Both the position numbers and the translations under genes were made by a program. The notes under the pieces are model-generated. The model made no database searches and was not told where the DNA came from. It was given only the letters and a program-made list of their open reading frames with translations. Shown piece after piece: positions 10,474 through 17,832 of a DNA stretch of 33,188 nt; positions within the stretch are counted from its first letter, which is position 1; every line of letters starts with the position of its first letter. Source of the DNA: Actinomycetes bacterium (GTDB lineage: Bacteria > Actinomycetota > Acidimicrobiia > Acidimicrobiales > Bog-793); the NCBI GenBank assembly GCA_021796545.1, contig JAKABX010000010.1:1-33188 (forward strand), written 5' to 3'.

Positions 10474-11190
10474 CTACACGCCGACGGGGACCCGCAGGCT
10501 GTAGCCGGCACCCCGCAGCGTGTGGATCAGCGGCGGCCCGAGGGTGTCGATCTTCTTGCGGAGGTAGCTGATGTAGGTCTCGACGACGTTGGCGTCGCCG
10601 CCGAAGTCGTACTCCCAGACATGGTCGAGGATCTGGGCCTTGGACAGCACGCGACGCGGGTTCATCATCAGGTAGCGGAGCAGCTTGAACTCGGTCGGGG
10701 TGAGCTCGACGGGGTGTGCGCCCCGAAAGACCTCACGGGTCTCCTCGTCGAGCTCGAGGTCCGCGAAGACCAGCTTGGAGGAGACCTCGGCGTCGGCGAC
10801 CCGGCGCAGCACCGCCCGGACCCGGGCGAGCAGTTCCTCGAGGGAGAAGGGCTTGGTGACGTAGTCGTCCCCGCCGAGGGTGAGGCCGCGCACCTTGTCC
10901 TCGGTCGCGTCCCGGGCGGTGAGGAACAGGATCGGGATCCGCCGGCCCTCCTGGCGCAGTCGCCGGGCGACCTCGAAGCCGTCGAGGTCGGGCAGCATGA
11001 CGTCGAGGACGAGCAGGTGGGGGCGCCAGGAGACGGCCTGGTCGAGGGCCGTGCGCCCCGTGCCGGCGGTCTCGACCTCGAAGCCCTCGTAGCGCAGCGC
11101 GGTCGCGACGAGGTCGGTGATGTTCGCCTCGTCGTCGACGACGAGGATCCGGTGCGCGTTCGACTCCACGCCGCGATCATTCTCCCACAT
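10474..11190 (-). CDS. OmpR-family response regulator
   Basis: A 238-residue DNA-binding regulator. The receiver domain opens with [11 protein letters not shown], has the phosphoacceptor Asp in LLVLDVMLPDLDG (about residue 63), and the conserved Thr and Lys in LFLTARD and [14 protein letters not shown]. The C-terminal winged helix has ELTPTEFKLLRYLMMNPRRVLSK, VWEYDFGGDANVVETYISYLRKK and a closing LIHTLRGAGYSLR. The ATG at 11190 is used here; a GTG at 11169 would give a start right before the receiver and is a real alternative. It is partner to the downstream kinase gene six bases away. Confidence 0.93.
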   Translation of the reverse strand: MWENDRGVESNAHRILVVDDEANITDLVATALRYEGFEVETAGTGRTALDQAVSWRPHLLVLDVMLPDLDGFEVARRLRQEGRRIPILFLTARDATEDKVRGLTLGGDDYVTKPFSLEELLARVRAVLRRVADAEVSSKLVFADLELDEETREVFRGAHPVELTPTEFKLLRYLMMNPRRVLSKAQILDHVWEYDFGGDANVVETYISYLRKKIDTLGPPLIHTLRGAGYSLRVPVGV

Positions 11191-11367
11191 GCTGAGAGTC
11201 TGCTGTGCACATCCTGTCACCGGGCACTGCGCCCCTCCGGATCGGCGACGGTCTCCGTGCACCGGCGCGCCGCGGAACCGGTCCCGCCGCGCCGGCGTTG
11301 GGGCGCCGCCCCGGTCGGGCCGGAGTGACGGCGCGCACCACGGCCACGCGCACCCGGCGCGTCGCGT

Positions 11368-11901
11368 TCAGGGCCGGGCGCGCAGGCGCTCGAGCGACTC
11401 GACGAGGCGCTGGAAGAGCTTGATGAAGACCTCCTGCTCGTCGAGGTCGAGGGGGGCGAGCAGGATCCGGTTCATCGCGGCGGTGCGCTCGACGAGGCCC
11501 GCGTGCGCCTCGGCGCCCGCAGGCGAGAGCCGTAGCAGCTTGCGCCGGCGGTCCGCGGAGTCCCGCACGCAGTCGACGTAGCCCTTGCGCGCGAGGCGCT
11601 CCACGACCTCGGCGACCGTCGAGCGGTCGGTCGAGGCGAGCTCGCCGAGGGTCCGCTGGTCGATACCGGGCGACCCCGCCAGCACGTTGAGCACGCAGAA
11701 CTGGACAGAGGTCACGTCCTCGGAGACCGTCGCGGCCCACAGCAGCGAGACGCCCTGCACCAGGCGGCGCGCGAGGTGACCGGCCCGGCGGTCGAGGGCG
11801 GCCGGCTTGGCCCTCGGTGTCTGCGCGGGGACGACCGCTGTGGTCGCGGCCCCGGCCGGCGCGCTGGGCGGTGGTGCGCCGGCACGTGTCACTGCCACCA
11901 T
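11368..11901 (-). CDS. MarR-family transcriptional regulator
   Basis: A 177-residue regulator. After a 40-residue Ala/Pro-rich head comes a MarR winged helix-turn-helix: SVQFCVLNVLAGSPGIDQRTLGELASTDRSTVAEVVERLARKGYV, then the wing DSADRRRKLLRLSPAG with its conserved D-x-R-R. Dimerisation helices follow to the end (PLDLDEQEVFIKLFQRLVESL). MarR proteins are usually repressors relieved by small phenolic or oxidative ligands. The ATG at 11901 has no clear ribosome-binding site; an upstream ATG at 11949 adds Arg/Ala-rich sequence. No obvious target gene is adjacent. Confidence 0.87.
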   Translation of the reverse strand: MVAVTRAGAPPPSAPAGAATTAVVPAQTPRAKPAALDRRAGHLARRLVQGVSLLWAATVSEDVTSVQFCVLNVLAGSPGIDQRTLGELASTDRSTVAEVVERLARKGYVDCVRDSADRRRKLLRLSPAGAEAHAGLVERTAAMNRILLAPLDLDEQEVFIKLFQRLVESLERLRARP

Positions 11902-11991
11902 TATGCGCCCACGCGCCCGACGGGCGGCACACGCCGTGCAGCGGCGCACCGACGGGTTGGTCCGCCCCGGGGCGCGCCTTTCGATCCGCGG

Positions 11992-12714
11992 CTAGGCGGT
12001 GATCCCCGGCAGGACGAGCGTCCAGAAGTGGTCGAGTTGCTGGCGCGCATCCTGGCGGCCGCCGATGTGCTCGCTCACGAAGTGGGCCCCCTGGAAGAAG
12101 GAGACGACCATCTGGGCGACCTGGCGTGGGTCGACCTCGGGGCGCAGCTCCTTCTGGCGCTTGGCGGCGCGCAGCAGGGTGCCTGCACGCTCCATCCACT
12201 CGCCGAAGGGCTCGGGGAGCTCGGCGTCGATGAGGTTGCGCTCACCGACAAGGCGCGCGCCCGCCCGCCAGACGGGGTCGCTGCGCTGCAGGTCGGCGGC
12301 GCGCCGGCTCAGCGCGACCAGCGCCTCGAGGCGGGTCGTCGGGGCCTTTTGCACCTCGTTGCCGAGCGCGGCGAATGCGGCGAAGTAGCGGTCGACGATC
12401 TCGGCGGCGACCGCCTCCTTGGTCGGGAAGTAGAAGTAGAGGGCGCCCTTGGTGTAGCCGAGACCTTCGACGACGTCGGTGAGGTTCACCCCGCAGTAGC
12501 CGCGCGCGGCGAACGCCTCCGACGCCGCCCGCAAGATGAGCTCCCGGGTGCTGATCTCCCCCCGCTCGCCGCGACGCGGACGTCCGATCGGACGCGAGCG
12601 ACCGGCGGGCGCGCCCGCCGCCGTCGCGCTCGAGGGGCGGGCCGTCGCCCGGCCGCCCTGGGTCTCCCTGCGCCGGCCCGGACGGCCAGCGGGTGTGTTT
12701 CGTGCTACAGCCAT
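11992..12714 (-). CDS. TetR-family regulator of the gamma-butyrolactone receptor (ScbR/ArpA) type
   Basis: A 240-residue regulator. The N-terminal 50 residues are basic and disordered, with two GRP-R motifs (GRPGRRR, GRPRRGERG) that recall AT-hooks. The TetR helix-turn-helix follows at about residues 56-102 (LTDVVEGLGYTKGALYFYFPTKEA). The ligand domain resembles butyrolactone receptors: a RAGARL segment, PFGEWMERAGTLL with a Trp (about residue 173) matching the ligand-contacting Trp of ArpA, ELRPEVDPRQVAQMVVSFFQGAHFVSE, and a closing WTLVLPGI. A palindrome resembling the operator of such receptors lies about 50 bases upstream, suggesting autoregulation. No AfsA/ScbA-type butyrolactone synthase is seen in the window. 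The subfamily assignment rests on residue pattern only. Confidence 0.82.
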   Translation of the reverse strand: MAVARNTPAGRPGRRRETQGGRATARPSSATAAGAPAGRSRPIGRPRRGERGEISTRELILRAASEAFAARGYCGVNLTDVVEGLGYTKGALYFYFPTKEAVAAEIVDRYFAAFAALGNEVQKAPTTRLEALVALSRRAADLQRSDPVWRAGARLVGERNLIDAELPEPFGEWMERAGTLLRAAKRQKELRPEVDPRQVAQMVVSFFQGAHFVSEHIGGRQDARQQLDHFWTLVLPGITA

Positions 12715-12766
12715 GAAGGCATGTTAGGAGGGTTACGTCGCGATGTCTAATCACCCCGCTCAAAGG

Positions 12767-12790
12767 TTCATACCACGCCTTCGGTATCAC
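12767..12790. promoter_or_regulatory. ARE-like palindromic operator upstream of the ScbR-type regulator
   Basis: The core is ATACC (12770-12774), an 8-base spacer, then GGTAT (12783-12787), with the right arm extending to TCGGTAT. This matches the core and exact spacing of the ArpA/ScbR consensus, whose half-site is GGTCGGTATGT. The outer positions match poorly. It sits 53-76 bases before the regulator's ATG, a natural place for autoregulation. Binding is inferred. Confidence 0.55.
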
Positions 12791-13022
12791 GGATCGAAAC
12801 AGCGGCCAAAACAGCGGACTTTCCGGCTACGGAGCAATCAGGAGCGCCGGCACGCGCTGCGCTCGCGCGTCGGGAGCCCTTCGCTCTGGAAGACAGAGGG
12901 GAACGCCCTGACCGCAGGCCTCGCCCCTGACGCTTTCAAAGCCAGCGCAGATACTTGCGTGTGCAATAATCCGTGCACGATTGATCGCAACCCACGCGGT
13001 GCGCGTCGCGGCCGTCGGGCGG
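12791..13022. other. AT-richer intergenic region with repeats, no gene seen
   Basis: This stretch between the ScbR-type gene and the 3' end of the protease gene is visibly less GC-rich than its surroundings. It holds two direct copies of AAACAGCGG (12797-12805 and 12809-12817), 12 bases apart. It also holds a nested inverted repeat: TTGCG (12955-12959) with CGCAA (12986-12990), enclosing GTGCA (12961-12965) and TGCAC (12974-12978). The nested repeat could be a regulator site or promoter region. No protein or RNA gene is recognised. Confidence 0.45.
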
Positions 13023-14039
13023 CTAGCGCTCGAGGAGGAGCCGACCCCCGGCGTAGTCGACGATCGCGGTGCCGGCCGAGGAGAGCACGTCCGCGCCGAG
13101 GAGGCCGGCCGCGTCGATCCCGCCGGCGGGGAGGACCGCGAGCGTGCGGCTCGAGAGGACGACCCCCCCGAGCGACCACCGCCCGCTGCGGACCTGTGCG
13201 ACGCGCACGGGGCACCCGAAGGCGGCGAGCACGAGGTCGCCGGGCGCCGCCGCGAGCGACGCCCGGCGCGCGAGCGACGACGAGACCGCCGAGAGCGCCG
13301 CGCCGGTGTCGACGACGAGATCCGCGGCGTGCCCGGCGAAGTCCACCCGCACCTCGGCGACCACCGCCTGGCCGGCGCGGACGAGAGACAGCCGGGCGCG
13401 CAGGCGGACCTCGCGGGCGCGCAGGCGCGCCGACGTCCCCCCGCGCGCGCCGGCGCGCGGGGAGGAGGCGAGGACGAGACGCCCTCGGGCGTAGTCGATT
13501 GCGATCTCGCCGAAGCGGCTCAGCTCATCCGAGCCGACGATCCCGTCGATCCGCACGGGAAGGCGCGGCAGCGCACCGACGAGCACGGTGCCGGGGCCGA
13601 GGGCCGCACCCCCGAGCGACCAGGCGGCAACCGCGCTCGGCACGACGCGCGCGCGGCACTTCAGCCCCGCGGCAAACCCGCTCGGCCCGCTCGCCACCAG
13701 GCCGAGGCGGTGTGCGAGCGCGGGGGTGACGAGCGAGCGGGCGGCGCCCGTGTCGATCAGGAACGGGTACGGACCGCGCCGCCCAAAACAGACCGGCGCG
13801 ACGACGACCGGGCCGTGCAGGATCCTCACGCTGCGCACGGCCAGGCTCTGCGGGTAGCGGGCGCGGATCCCGCAGGCCCGGGCTTGGACGGCGGCGACAC
13901 GTGGGGCGGGGGTGGACGCCGGGGAAGGAGCGCGCGCGCCGCTCGGGGAGGCGCCCGCCAGGACACCGGCCGTGACGAGGCCGATCAGGGCGGTGCCGCG
14001 CCGGCGCGTTGCCGGCGCGCGGCGCCAGGGCCGAGGCAC
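13023..14039 (-). CDS. Secreted protein with two fused retropepsin-like aspartyl protease domains
   Basis: A 338-residue protein. The N-terminus is basic, then hydrophobic (GTALIGLVTAGVLAGASPSGARA), a likely signal peptide. Two similar lobes follow. Lobe one has the active-site motif FLIDTGAARSLV (Asp at about 96) and ends DGIVGSDELSRFGEIAIDYARGRLVL. Lobe two has LVVDTGAALSAV (Asp at about 244) and ends AGLLGADVLSSAGTAIVDYAGGRLLLE. Each lobe thus carries D-T-G and a late hydrophobic-Gly flap-type motif, as in single-domain retropepsin-like proteins that dimerise. Here both halves are in one chain, as in pepsin. The gene begins 15 bases after dnaB on the same strand and may share its transcript. 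Substrate unknown. Confidence 0.75.
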   Translation of the reverse strand: MPRPWRRAPATRRRGTALIGLVTAGVLAGASPSGARAPSPASTPAPRVAAVQARACGIRARYPQSLAVRSVRILHGPVVVAPVCFGRRGPYPFLIDTGAARSLVTPALAHRLGLVASGPSGFAAGLKCRARVVPSAVAAWSLGGAALGPGTVLVGALPRLPVRIDGIVGSDELSRFGEIAIDYARGRLVLASSPRAGARGGTSARLRAREVRLRARLSLVRAGQAVVAEVRVDFAGHAADLVVDTGAALSAVSSSLARRASLAAAPGDLVLAAFGCPVRVAQVRSGRWSLGGVVLSSRTLAVLPAGGIDAAGLLGADVLSSAGTAIVDYAGGRLLLER

Positions 14040-14054
14040 GGACGCTTCGGCGGC

Positions 14055-15425
14055 TCAGACCCGCGCCATGTTGGCGAAGCGGGCGTAGTTGGCGACGAAG
14101 GCCAGCTGGACCATCCCGGTCGGGCCGTTGCGGTGCTTGGCGACGAGGATCTCCGCCGTGCCGCGGTCGCTCGAGTCGGCGTTGTAGACCTCGTCGCGGT
14201 AGACGAACATCACGACGTCGGCGTCCTGCTCGATGGCGCCGCTCTCGCGCAGGTCCGCGAGCATCGGGCGCTTGTCCGCGCGGCTCTCGAGGGTGCGCGA
14301 GAGCTGGCTGAGTGCGACGACGGGGATCTCGAGCTCGCGGGCGAGGAGCTTCAGGCCGCGGCTGATCTCGGAGATCTCGACCTGGCGGTTCTCCGCGCTG
14401 TTGCGGCCGGTCATCAGCTGGAGGTAGTCGACGACCACGAGACCGAGGCCGTCACGGCTCTTCATCCGCCGCGACTTGGCGCGGATGTCCATCACCGTGA
14501 CGTTCGGGTTGTCGTCGATGTGCAGCGGCGCCGAGCCGAGGCGGCCGATCGCGTGGGAGATCTTGCCCCAGTCGTCCTCGTGCAGGCGCCCGTTGCGCAT
14601 CCGCGAGGCGTCGACGCGCGCCTCGGCGCACAGCACGCGCTGGGCGATCTCGAGATGGCTCATCTCGAGGGAGAAGAAGAGCACCGGCGTGCCGGCGGCC
14701 GCGGCGTTGGCACCGATGCCGAGTGCGAACGCGGTCTTGCCCATCGAGGGACGGGCGCCGACGACGACGAGGTTGGAGGGCTGCAGTCCGGCCGTCAGCT
14801 CGTCGAGATCGTGATAGCCGGTCGGAACCCCCGTGATCGACTCGCCACGGTCATAGAGCTCCTCGAGGCGGTCGAGGCTCCGGCTGAGCAGCTCCTGCAG
14901 CGGTGCGATCGAGTCGGCGGTGCGCCGCTGCGCGACCTCGAAGACCATCGCCTCGGCACGGTCGACAGCGGCGGTCACGTCGTCGGGCAGGCTGTAGCCG
15001 AGCTCGGAGATCTCGGCCGCGACGCCGATGAGACGCCGGAGCAGCGCATGCTCCTCGACGATCTCGGCATAGCGCCCCGCGCTCGTGATCGCCGGCGTGT
15101 TCGCCTGCAGAGCGACGAGGGCGGCCGGCCCGCCGACCTCCTCCATCACGCCGGCACGGCGCAGCTCCTCGGCGACGGTGACAGCGTCCGCCGGGTCGCC
15201 GGACGCGTACAGGGAGGTGATCGCCTCGAAGATCTGCCCGTGCGAGGGCTTGTAGAAGTCCGCTGCGCTGCAGCGCTCGAGCGCGATCGCGATGGCGTCG
15301 CGCGAGAGCAGCATCGCGCCGAGGAGGGACTCCTCGGCCTCGAGGTTGTGGGGGGGCACGCGTGCGGTGGCGCCCTCAGGGGCGCTGCGCACGCGTCGGC
15401 GGGCATCGTCGAGCGGCTGGAGCAT
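14055..15425 (-). CDS. dnaB: Replicative DNA helicase DnaB
   Basis: A 456-residue hexameric helicase that unwinds DNA at the replication fork. The N-terminal primase-interacting domain begins VPPHNLEAEESLLGAMLL. The RecA-like domain starts with TGVPTGYHDLDELTAGLQP, then Walker A GARPSMGKTA (about 223-232). Further conserved segments are FFSLEMSHLEIAQRVLCAEA, the Walker B strand LGLVVVDYLQLM, PVVALSQLSR and DLRESGAIEQDADVVMFVYRDE. The Walker A site is uninterrupted, so the intein often found there in mycobacterial DnaB is absent. The ATG at 15425 is used; a GTG at 15434 is equally possible, and neither has a strong ribosome-binding site. It follows rplI after a 330-base gap containing a strong hairpin, so it probably has its own promoter. 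Confidence 0.97.
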   Translation of the reverse strand: MLQPLDDARRRVRSAPEGATARVPPHNLEAEESLLGAMLLSRDAIAIALERCSAADFYKPSHGQIFEAITSLYASGDPADAVTVAEELRRAGVMEEVGGPAALVALQANTPAITSAGRYAEIVEEHALLRRLIGVAAEISELGYSLPDDVTAAVDRAEAMVFEVAQRRTADSIAPLQELLSRSLDRLEELYDRGESITGVPTGYHDLDELTAGLQPSNLVVVGARPSMGKTAFALGIGANAAAAGTPVLFFSLEMSHLEIAQRVLCAEARVDASRMRNGRLHEDDWGKISHAIGRLGSAPLHIDDNPNVTVMDIRAKSRRMKSRDGLGLVVVDYLQLMTGRNSAENRQVEISEISRGLKLLARELEIPVVALSQLSRTLESRADKRPMLADLRESGAIEQDADVVMFVYRDEVYNADSSDRGTAEILVAKHRNGPTGMVQLAFVANYARFANMARV

Positions 15426-15755
15426 GGCACCCACGAGCCTCGCGGCCCGCGCCTCTGGATCGCTAGAAGCCAAAGCTGGGTCTTCTCTGTGGACGGCGGG
15501 GCGGCGCCGGTGGACGACGGGGCGGCCTTCCTGCTCGAAGGTGTGGGAAACGCCGTGCGCGCCACTGCAGGCGCCGGGCTCCACCAGAGGAAGACGGTCC
15601 CTCGCTCAGGTGGCCCACGCCGCGAGGATCGCAGAGGGGTGTGTCATCGGCGACGGGCACCTTCGGAGGCGACGCCCGGTCGCGCCACCGCCGGCGGCAA
15701 GGCCGCCGGCGGTGCCAGGTCTTCTGCCCTGCGCCCGGCGACCGGGCGGAGGCGG
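15426..15755. other. Intergenic region between rplI and dnaB
   Basis: This 330-base stretch carries the strong hairpin at 15686-15714 near rplI and then about 260 bases leading to dnaB, where a dnaB promoter is expected. No confident -35/-10 pair is seen. Frames crossing it show no recognisable protein. Confidence 0.5.
15686..15714 (-). terminator. Strong hairpin downstream of rplI
   Basis: A perfect 13-bp inverted repeat, CACCGCCGGCGGC (15686-15698) and GCCGCCGGCGGTG (15702-15714), with a 3-base loop, starts about 40 bases after the rplI stop. There is no T-tract, as is common for hairpin terminators in GC-rich actinobacteria. It probably ends or attenuates the rpsF-ssb-rpsR-rplI transcript before dnaB. 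Confidence 0.7.
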
Positions 15756-16208
15756 TCAGCCGCCGACCACCTCGACGGTGAGCGCGAACTCGACCTCGGG
15801 ATGGAGCCGGACGCGGACCTCGTGGGTGCCGAGGGTCTTGATCGGCTCGAAGCTGAGGAAGCGGTGCCGGTCAAGCTCGATGCCCGACTGCTTGGCGACA
15901 GCCTCGACGACGTCGCCGGGAGTCACCGACCCGAAGAGCCGGCCTCCTCGCCCGGCGCGTGCCGCAATCGAGATGACGAGCGGGACGAGCTTGGTCGCGA
16001 CCGACTCGGCCGCCTCGCGGTCGCGCGCGTCCTTCACGTCGCGTGCGCGGCGCATCGCGTTGGCCTGCTGGGCGACGCCTGAGTTCGCGCGGATCGCGAA
16101 CCCGCCGGGGATGAGGTGGTTGCGGGCGAAGCCGTCGGCAACCTCGACGATGTCTCCACGCTTGCCGATCCCGCCGACGTCGGCGCGCAGGACGAGCTTG
16201 GTCGTCAC
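15756..16208 (-). CDS. rplI: 50S ribosomal protein L9
   Basis: A 150-residue protein of normal L9 length. The N-terminal RNA-binding domain begins [34 protein letters not shown], with the L9 signature G-x-x-x-N-x-L-I-P. The connecting helix ([25 protein letters not shown]) and the C-terminal domain ([25 protein letters not shown], ending FALTVEVV) complete it. L9 binds 23S rRNA near the L1 stalk and helps maintain the reading frame. The ATG overlaps the rpsR stop as ATGA, so the two are translationally coupled. Confidence 0.97.
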   Translation of the reverse strand: MTTKLVLRADVGGIGKRGDIVEVADGFARNHLIPGGFAIRANSGVAQQANAMRRARDVKDARDREAAESVATKLVPLVISIAARAGRGGRLFGSVTPGDVVEAVAKQSGIELDRHRFLSFEPIKTLGTHEVRVRLHPEVEFALTVEVVGG

Positions 16209-16633
16209 TCCTGCTCACCCCCGTCCTCGCGGACCGCCACGGCGACGAGGTCGCCCTCGGCCTCCTCGGGGGCCTCCGGTGCAGCGCCGGCGGCCTCGGG
16301 CCGGGGGCCTGCGGACATCCCGCGTCCGCCGCGGCCCGGGCGCGGTCCGGTCCGCTCGGAGGTGGTGCGCTGGGTGTAGGGCAGGAGCGCGAGCTCCCGG
16401 GCCGTCTTGATCGCGACGGCGACGGCGCGCTGGTGCTGCGCGCAGTTGCCCGAGACGCGACGGGCGCGGATCTTGCCGCGGTCGGACATGAACTTCTTCA
16501 GGAGGTTCACGTCCTTGTAGTCGACATAGTCCATGCTGTCCTTGCAGAAGATGCAGATCTTCTTCTTCGTCCGCCGCGCCGTTTCCTTCGGCGCCCGACG
16601 GCTCGAGCGGTCCCTGTCGTTGCTCCGTGCCAT
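16205..16633 (-). CDS. rpsR: 30S ribosomal protein S18 with long C-terminal extension
   Basis: A 142-residue protein, against about 75-90 for usual S18. The core runs from about residue 22 to 87: [33 protein letters not shown], then [32 protein letters not shown]. The CxxC and the later Cys/His make it the zinc-binding (C+) form. After the core come about 55 more residues: a Gly/Arg-rich part ([10 protein letters not shown]), then an Ala/Pro/Glu-rich acidic part ending DGGEQE. The ATG at 16633 overlaps the ssb stop by one base (TGATG); the gene overlaps rplI by four. The tail has the same codon bias as the core and no frameshift is evident. Confidence 0.96.
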   Translation of the reverse strand: MARSNDRDRSSRRAPKETARRTKKKICIFCKDSMDYVDYKDVNLLKKFMSDRGKIRARRVSGNCAQHQRAVAVAIKTARELALLPYTQRTTSERTGPRPGRGGRGMSAGPRPEAAGAAPEAPEEAEGDLVAVAVREDGGEQE

Positions 16634-17085
16634 CAGAAGGGCTCCTCGTCCTCGCTGTAGGCCGCCGGTGCCGGGGCGGCCGCACGCGTCGGCGCCGGGC
16701 TGTTCTCCCCAGCCGGGCCACGACGCTCGTTCTTCACGACCTGCGCGCTCGCCCACCGAAGGCTCGGTCCGAGCTCGTCGGCGACGATCTCGATCTTCGA
16801 GCGGCGCTCGCCCTCGGGCGTCTCCCAGCTGCGCTGCTCGAGACGGCCGCTCACGATGACCCGGGTCCCCCGCGAGAGGGACTCGCTCACGTTCTCCGCC
16901 ATCTCACGCCAGCACACGACGTCGAAGAACGAGGTCGCCTCCTCCCACTCCTGGGTCTGGCGGTTCTGCCACCGGCGGTTGACCGCGAGCCCGAAGGTCG
17001 CGGTCGCCTGCCCGCTCGGGGTGAAGCGGAGCTCGGGGTCACGGGTGACATTGCCCACGATCACGACGGTGTTGCCATTGGACAT
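16633..17085 (-). CDS. ssb: Single-stranded DNA-binding protein
   Basis: A 150-residue SSB. The OB fold begins [35 protein letters not shown] and continues through [17 protein letters not shown] and [21 protein letters not shown] to [17 protein letters not shown] flexible Pro/Ala linker leads to the acidic tip EDEEPF, the partner-recruiting tail of bacterial SSB (DDDIPF in E. coli). The protein coats single-stranded DNA in replication and repair. It lies 18 bases after rpsF and is coupled to rpsR by a one-base overlap. Confidence 0.97.
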   Translation of the reverse strand: MSNGNTVVIVGNVTRDPELRFTPSGQATATFGLAVNRRWQNRQTQEWEEATSFFDVVCWREMAENVSESLSRGTRVIVSGRLEQRSWETPEGERRSKIEIVADELGPSLRWASAQVVKNERRGPAGENSPAPTRAAAPAPAAYSEDEEPF

Positions 17086-17103
17086 CTCGCTCGTCTCCTT
17101 CGC

Positions 17104-17457
17104 TTACTGGCCAGGCGCGCTGGCCGCCGCCTCGGGCTGAGAAGCCGACACCCGGCCGCGCCCGGCGGCGTGGTCCGGCTGGCGGATGACCCGGTGGCGG
17201 AGCACCTCATCGGAAAGGGAGAGCATCCGGTCGACCTCGAGCACGACCGCGGGCTCGGCGACCGCCTCGACGAAGACGTAGTAGCCCTCGCTGCGGTGCT
17301 TGAGCTCGTAGGCGAAGGCCCGACGCCCCCACCGGTCGATGCGGCCGGGCACGCCCCCGCGGCTGCGGATGTGCTCGACCACCCGGTCGATGAAGCTCCG
17401 GATGTCGTTCTCCTCGAGGCTGGCGTCGAAGATCACGACGATTTCATAGGGCCGCAA
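17104..17457 (-). CDS. rpsF: 30S ribosomal protein S6
   Basis: A 117-residue S6 protein, which pairs with S18 on the 30S platform. Conserved segments are RPYEIVVIFDASLEEN at the start, VVEHIRSRGGVPGRIDRWGRRAFAYELKHRSEGYYVFVEA, and EVDRMLSLSDEVLRHRVIR. The start is taken as TTG at 17457: a near-perfect GGAGGTGA ribosome-binding site (around 17463-17470) sits eight bases before it, and the protein then begins right at the family N-terminus. A GTG at 17466 lies inside that site and is too close. It is the first gene of rpsF-ssb-rpsR-rplI. The C-terminal 25 residues are low-complexity. Confidence 0.96.
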   Translation of the reverse strand: MRPYEIVVIFDASLEENDIRSFIDRVVEHIRSRGGVPGRIDRWGRRAFAYELKHRSEGYYVFVEAVAEPAVVLEVDRMLSLSDEVLRHRVIRQPDHAAGRGRVSASQPEAAASAPGQ

Positions 17458-17832
17458 GCGGCTCACCTCCTCTGGACCCGGCGCACTGCGCTCGGGGCCC
17501 CGGTGCGACCGGGGCAGGGGTCGATAACCATCAGATGATAGACGACGTCGGCGTTCCCAGATCCCAGAGCACGGGACCTGCGGCCATCGTCGCACGGGGC
17601 TGTGACTCCCGTGGCGCTCGCGTCCCGGGCACGGGCGCCGCCCCGACCCGCGGCGCGACCGCGTCGGGGCCGTGGCGCGTGAGGCGTGGGCCGACTGGCG
17701 CCCGGTTTTCTTCGCGAGGCTTTGCCTTCATCTCACCGCCCTTTCATGTTCGCCTGCTTTCTTGGTCACCGGGCCCCCAGGGGGGGTGACCCGCTGGCCG
17801 TGCCAGCCAAGAAGAAGCGGAAAGGACGACCC
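17458..17832. other. Divergent promoter region of rpsF and the secreted-protein gene
   Basis: This is a 375-base divergent spacer. On the minus strand TATCAT (17540-17535) is a plausible -10 for rpsF, about 80 bases before its start, but no good -35 is at the right distance. Near the plus-strand gene is a hairpin: GGTCACC (17764-17770) pairs with GGTGACC (17785-17791) around a C/G-rich centre. It lies in the probable leader of the secreted-protein gene and could be structural or a regulator site. No gene is seen. Confidence 0.4.

Noticed and set aside
11199-11206. TGTGCACA palindrome just upstream of the first response regulator gene
   Set aside because: An 8-bp palindrome is common by chance and has no matching family regulator here.
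12743-13729. A plus-strand frame starting ATG 12743 with AGGAGG upstream
   Set aside because: The AGGAGG is 11 bases away, the first 90 codons match nothing, and the rest is an Arg-rich antisense of the protease gene. The region is better explained as regulatory.
14055-15425. An intein in DnaB
   Set aside because: The Walker A region reads straight through as GARPSMGKTA and the protein has normal length, so no intein is present.
12981-16082. A plus-strand open frame of over 1000 codons opposite dnaB, the protease gene and part of rplI
   Set aside because: It is antisense to dnaB, rplI and the retropepsin gene, all clearly coding on the minus strand; no recognisable domain.
17722-17750. A TTGCCT-17-CATGTT promoter candidate for the secreted protein gene
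   Set aside because: Both hexamers match the consensus at only about half of positions, which is expected by chance.
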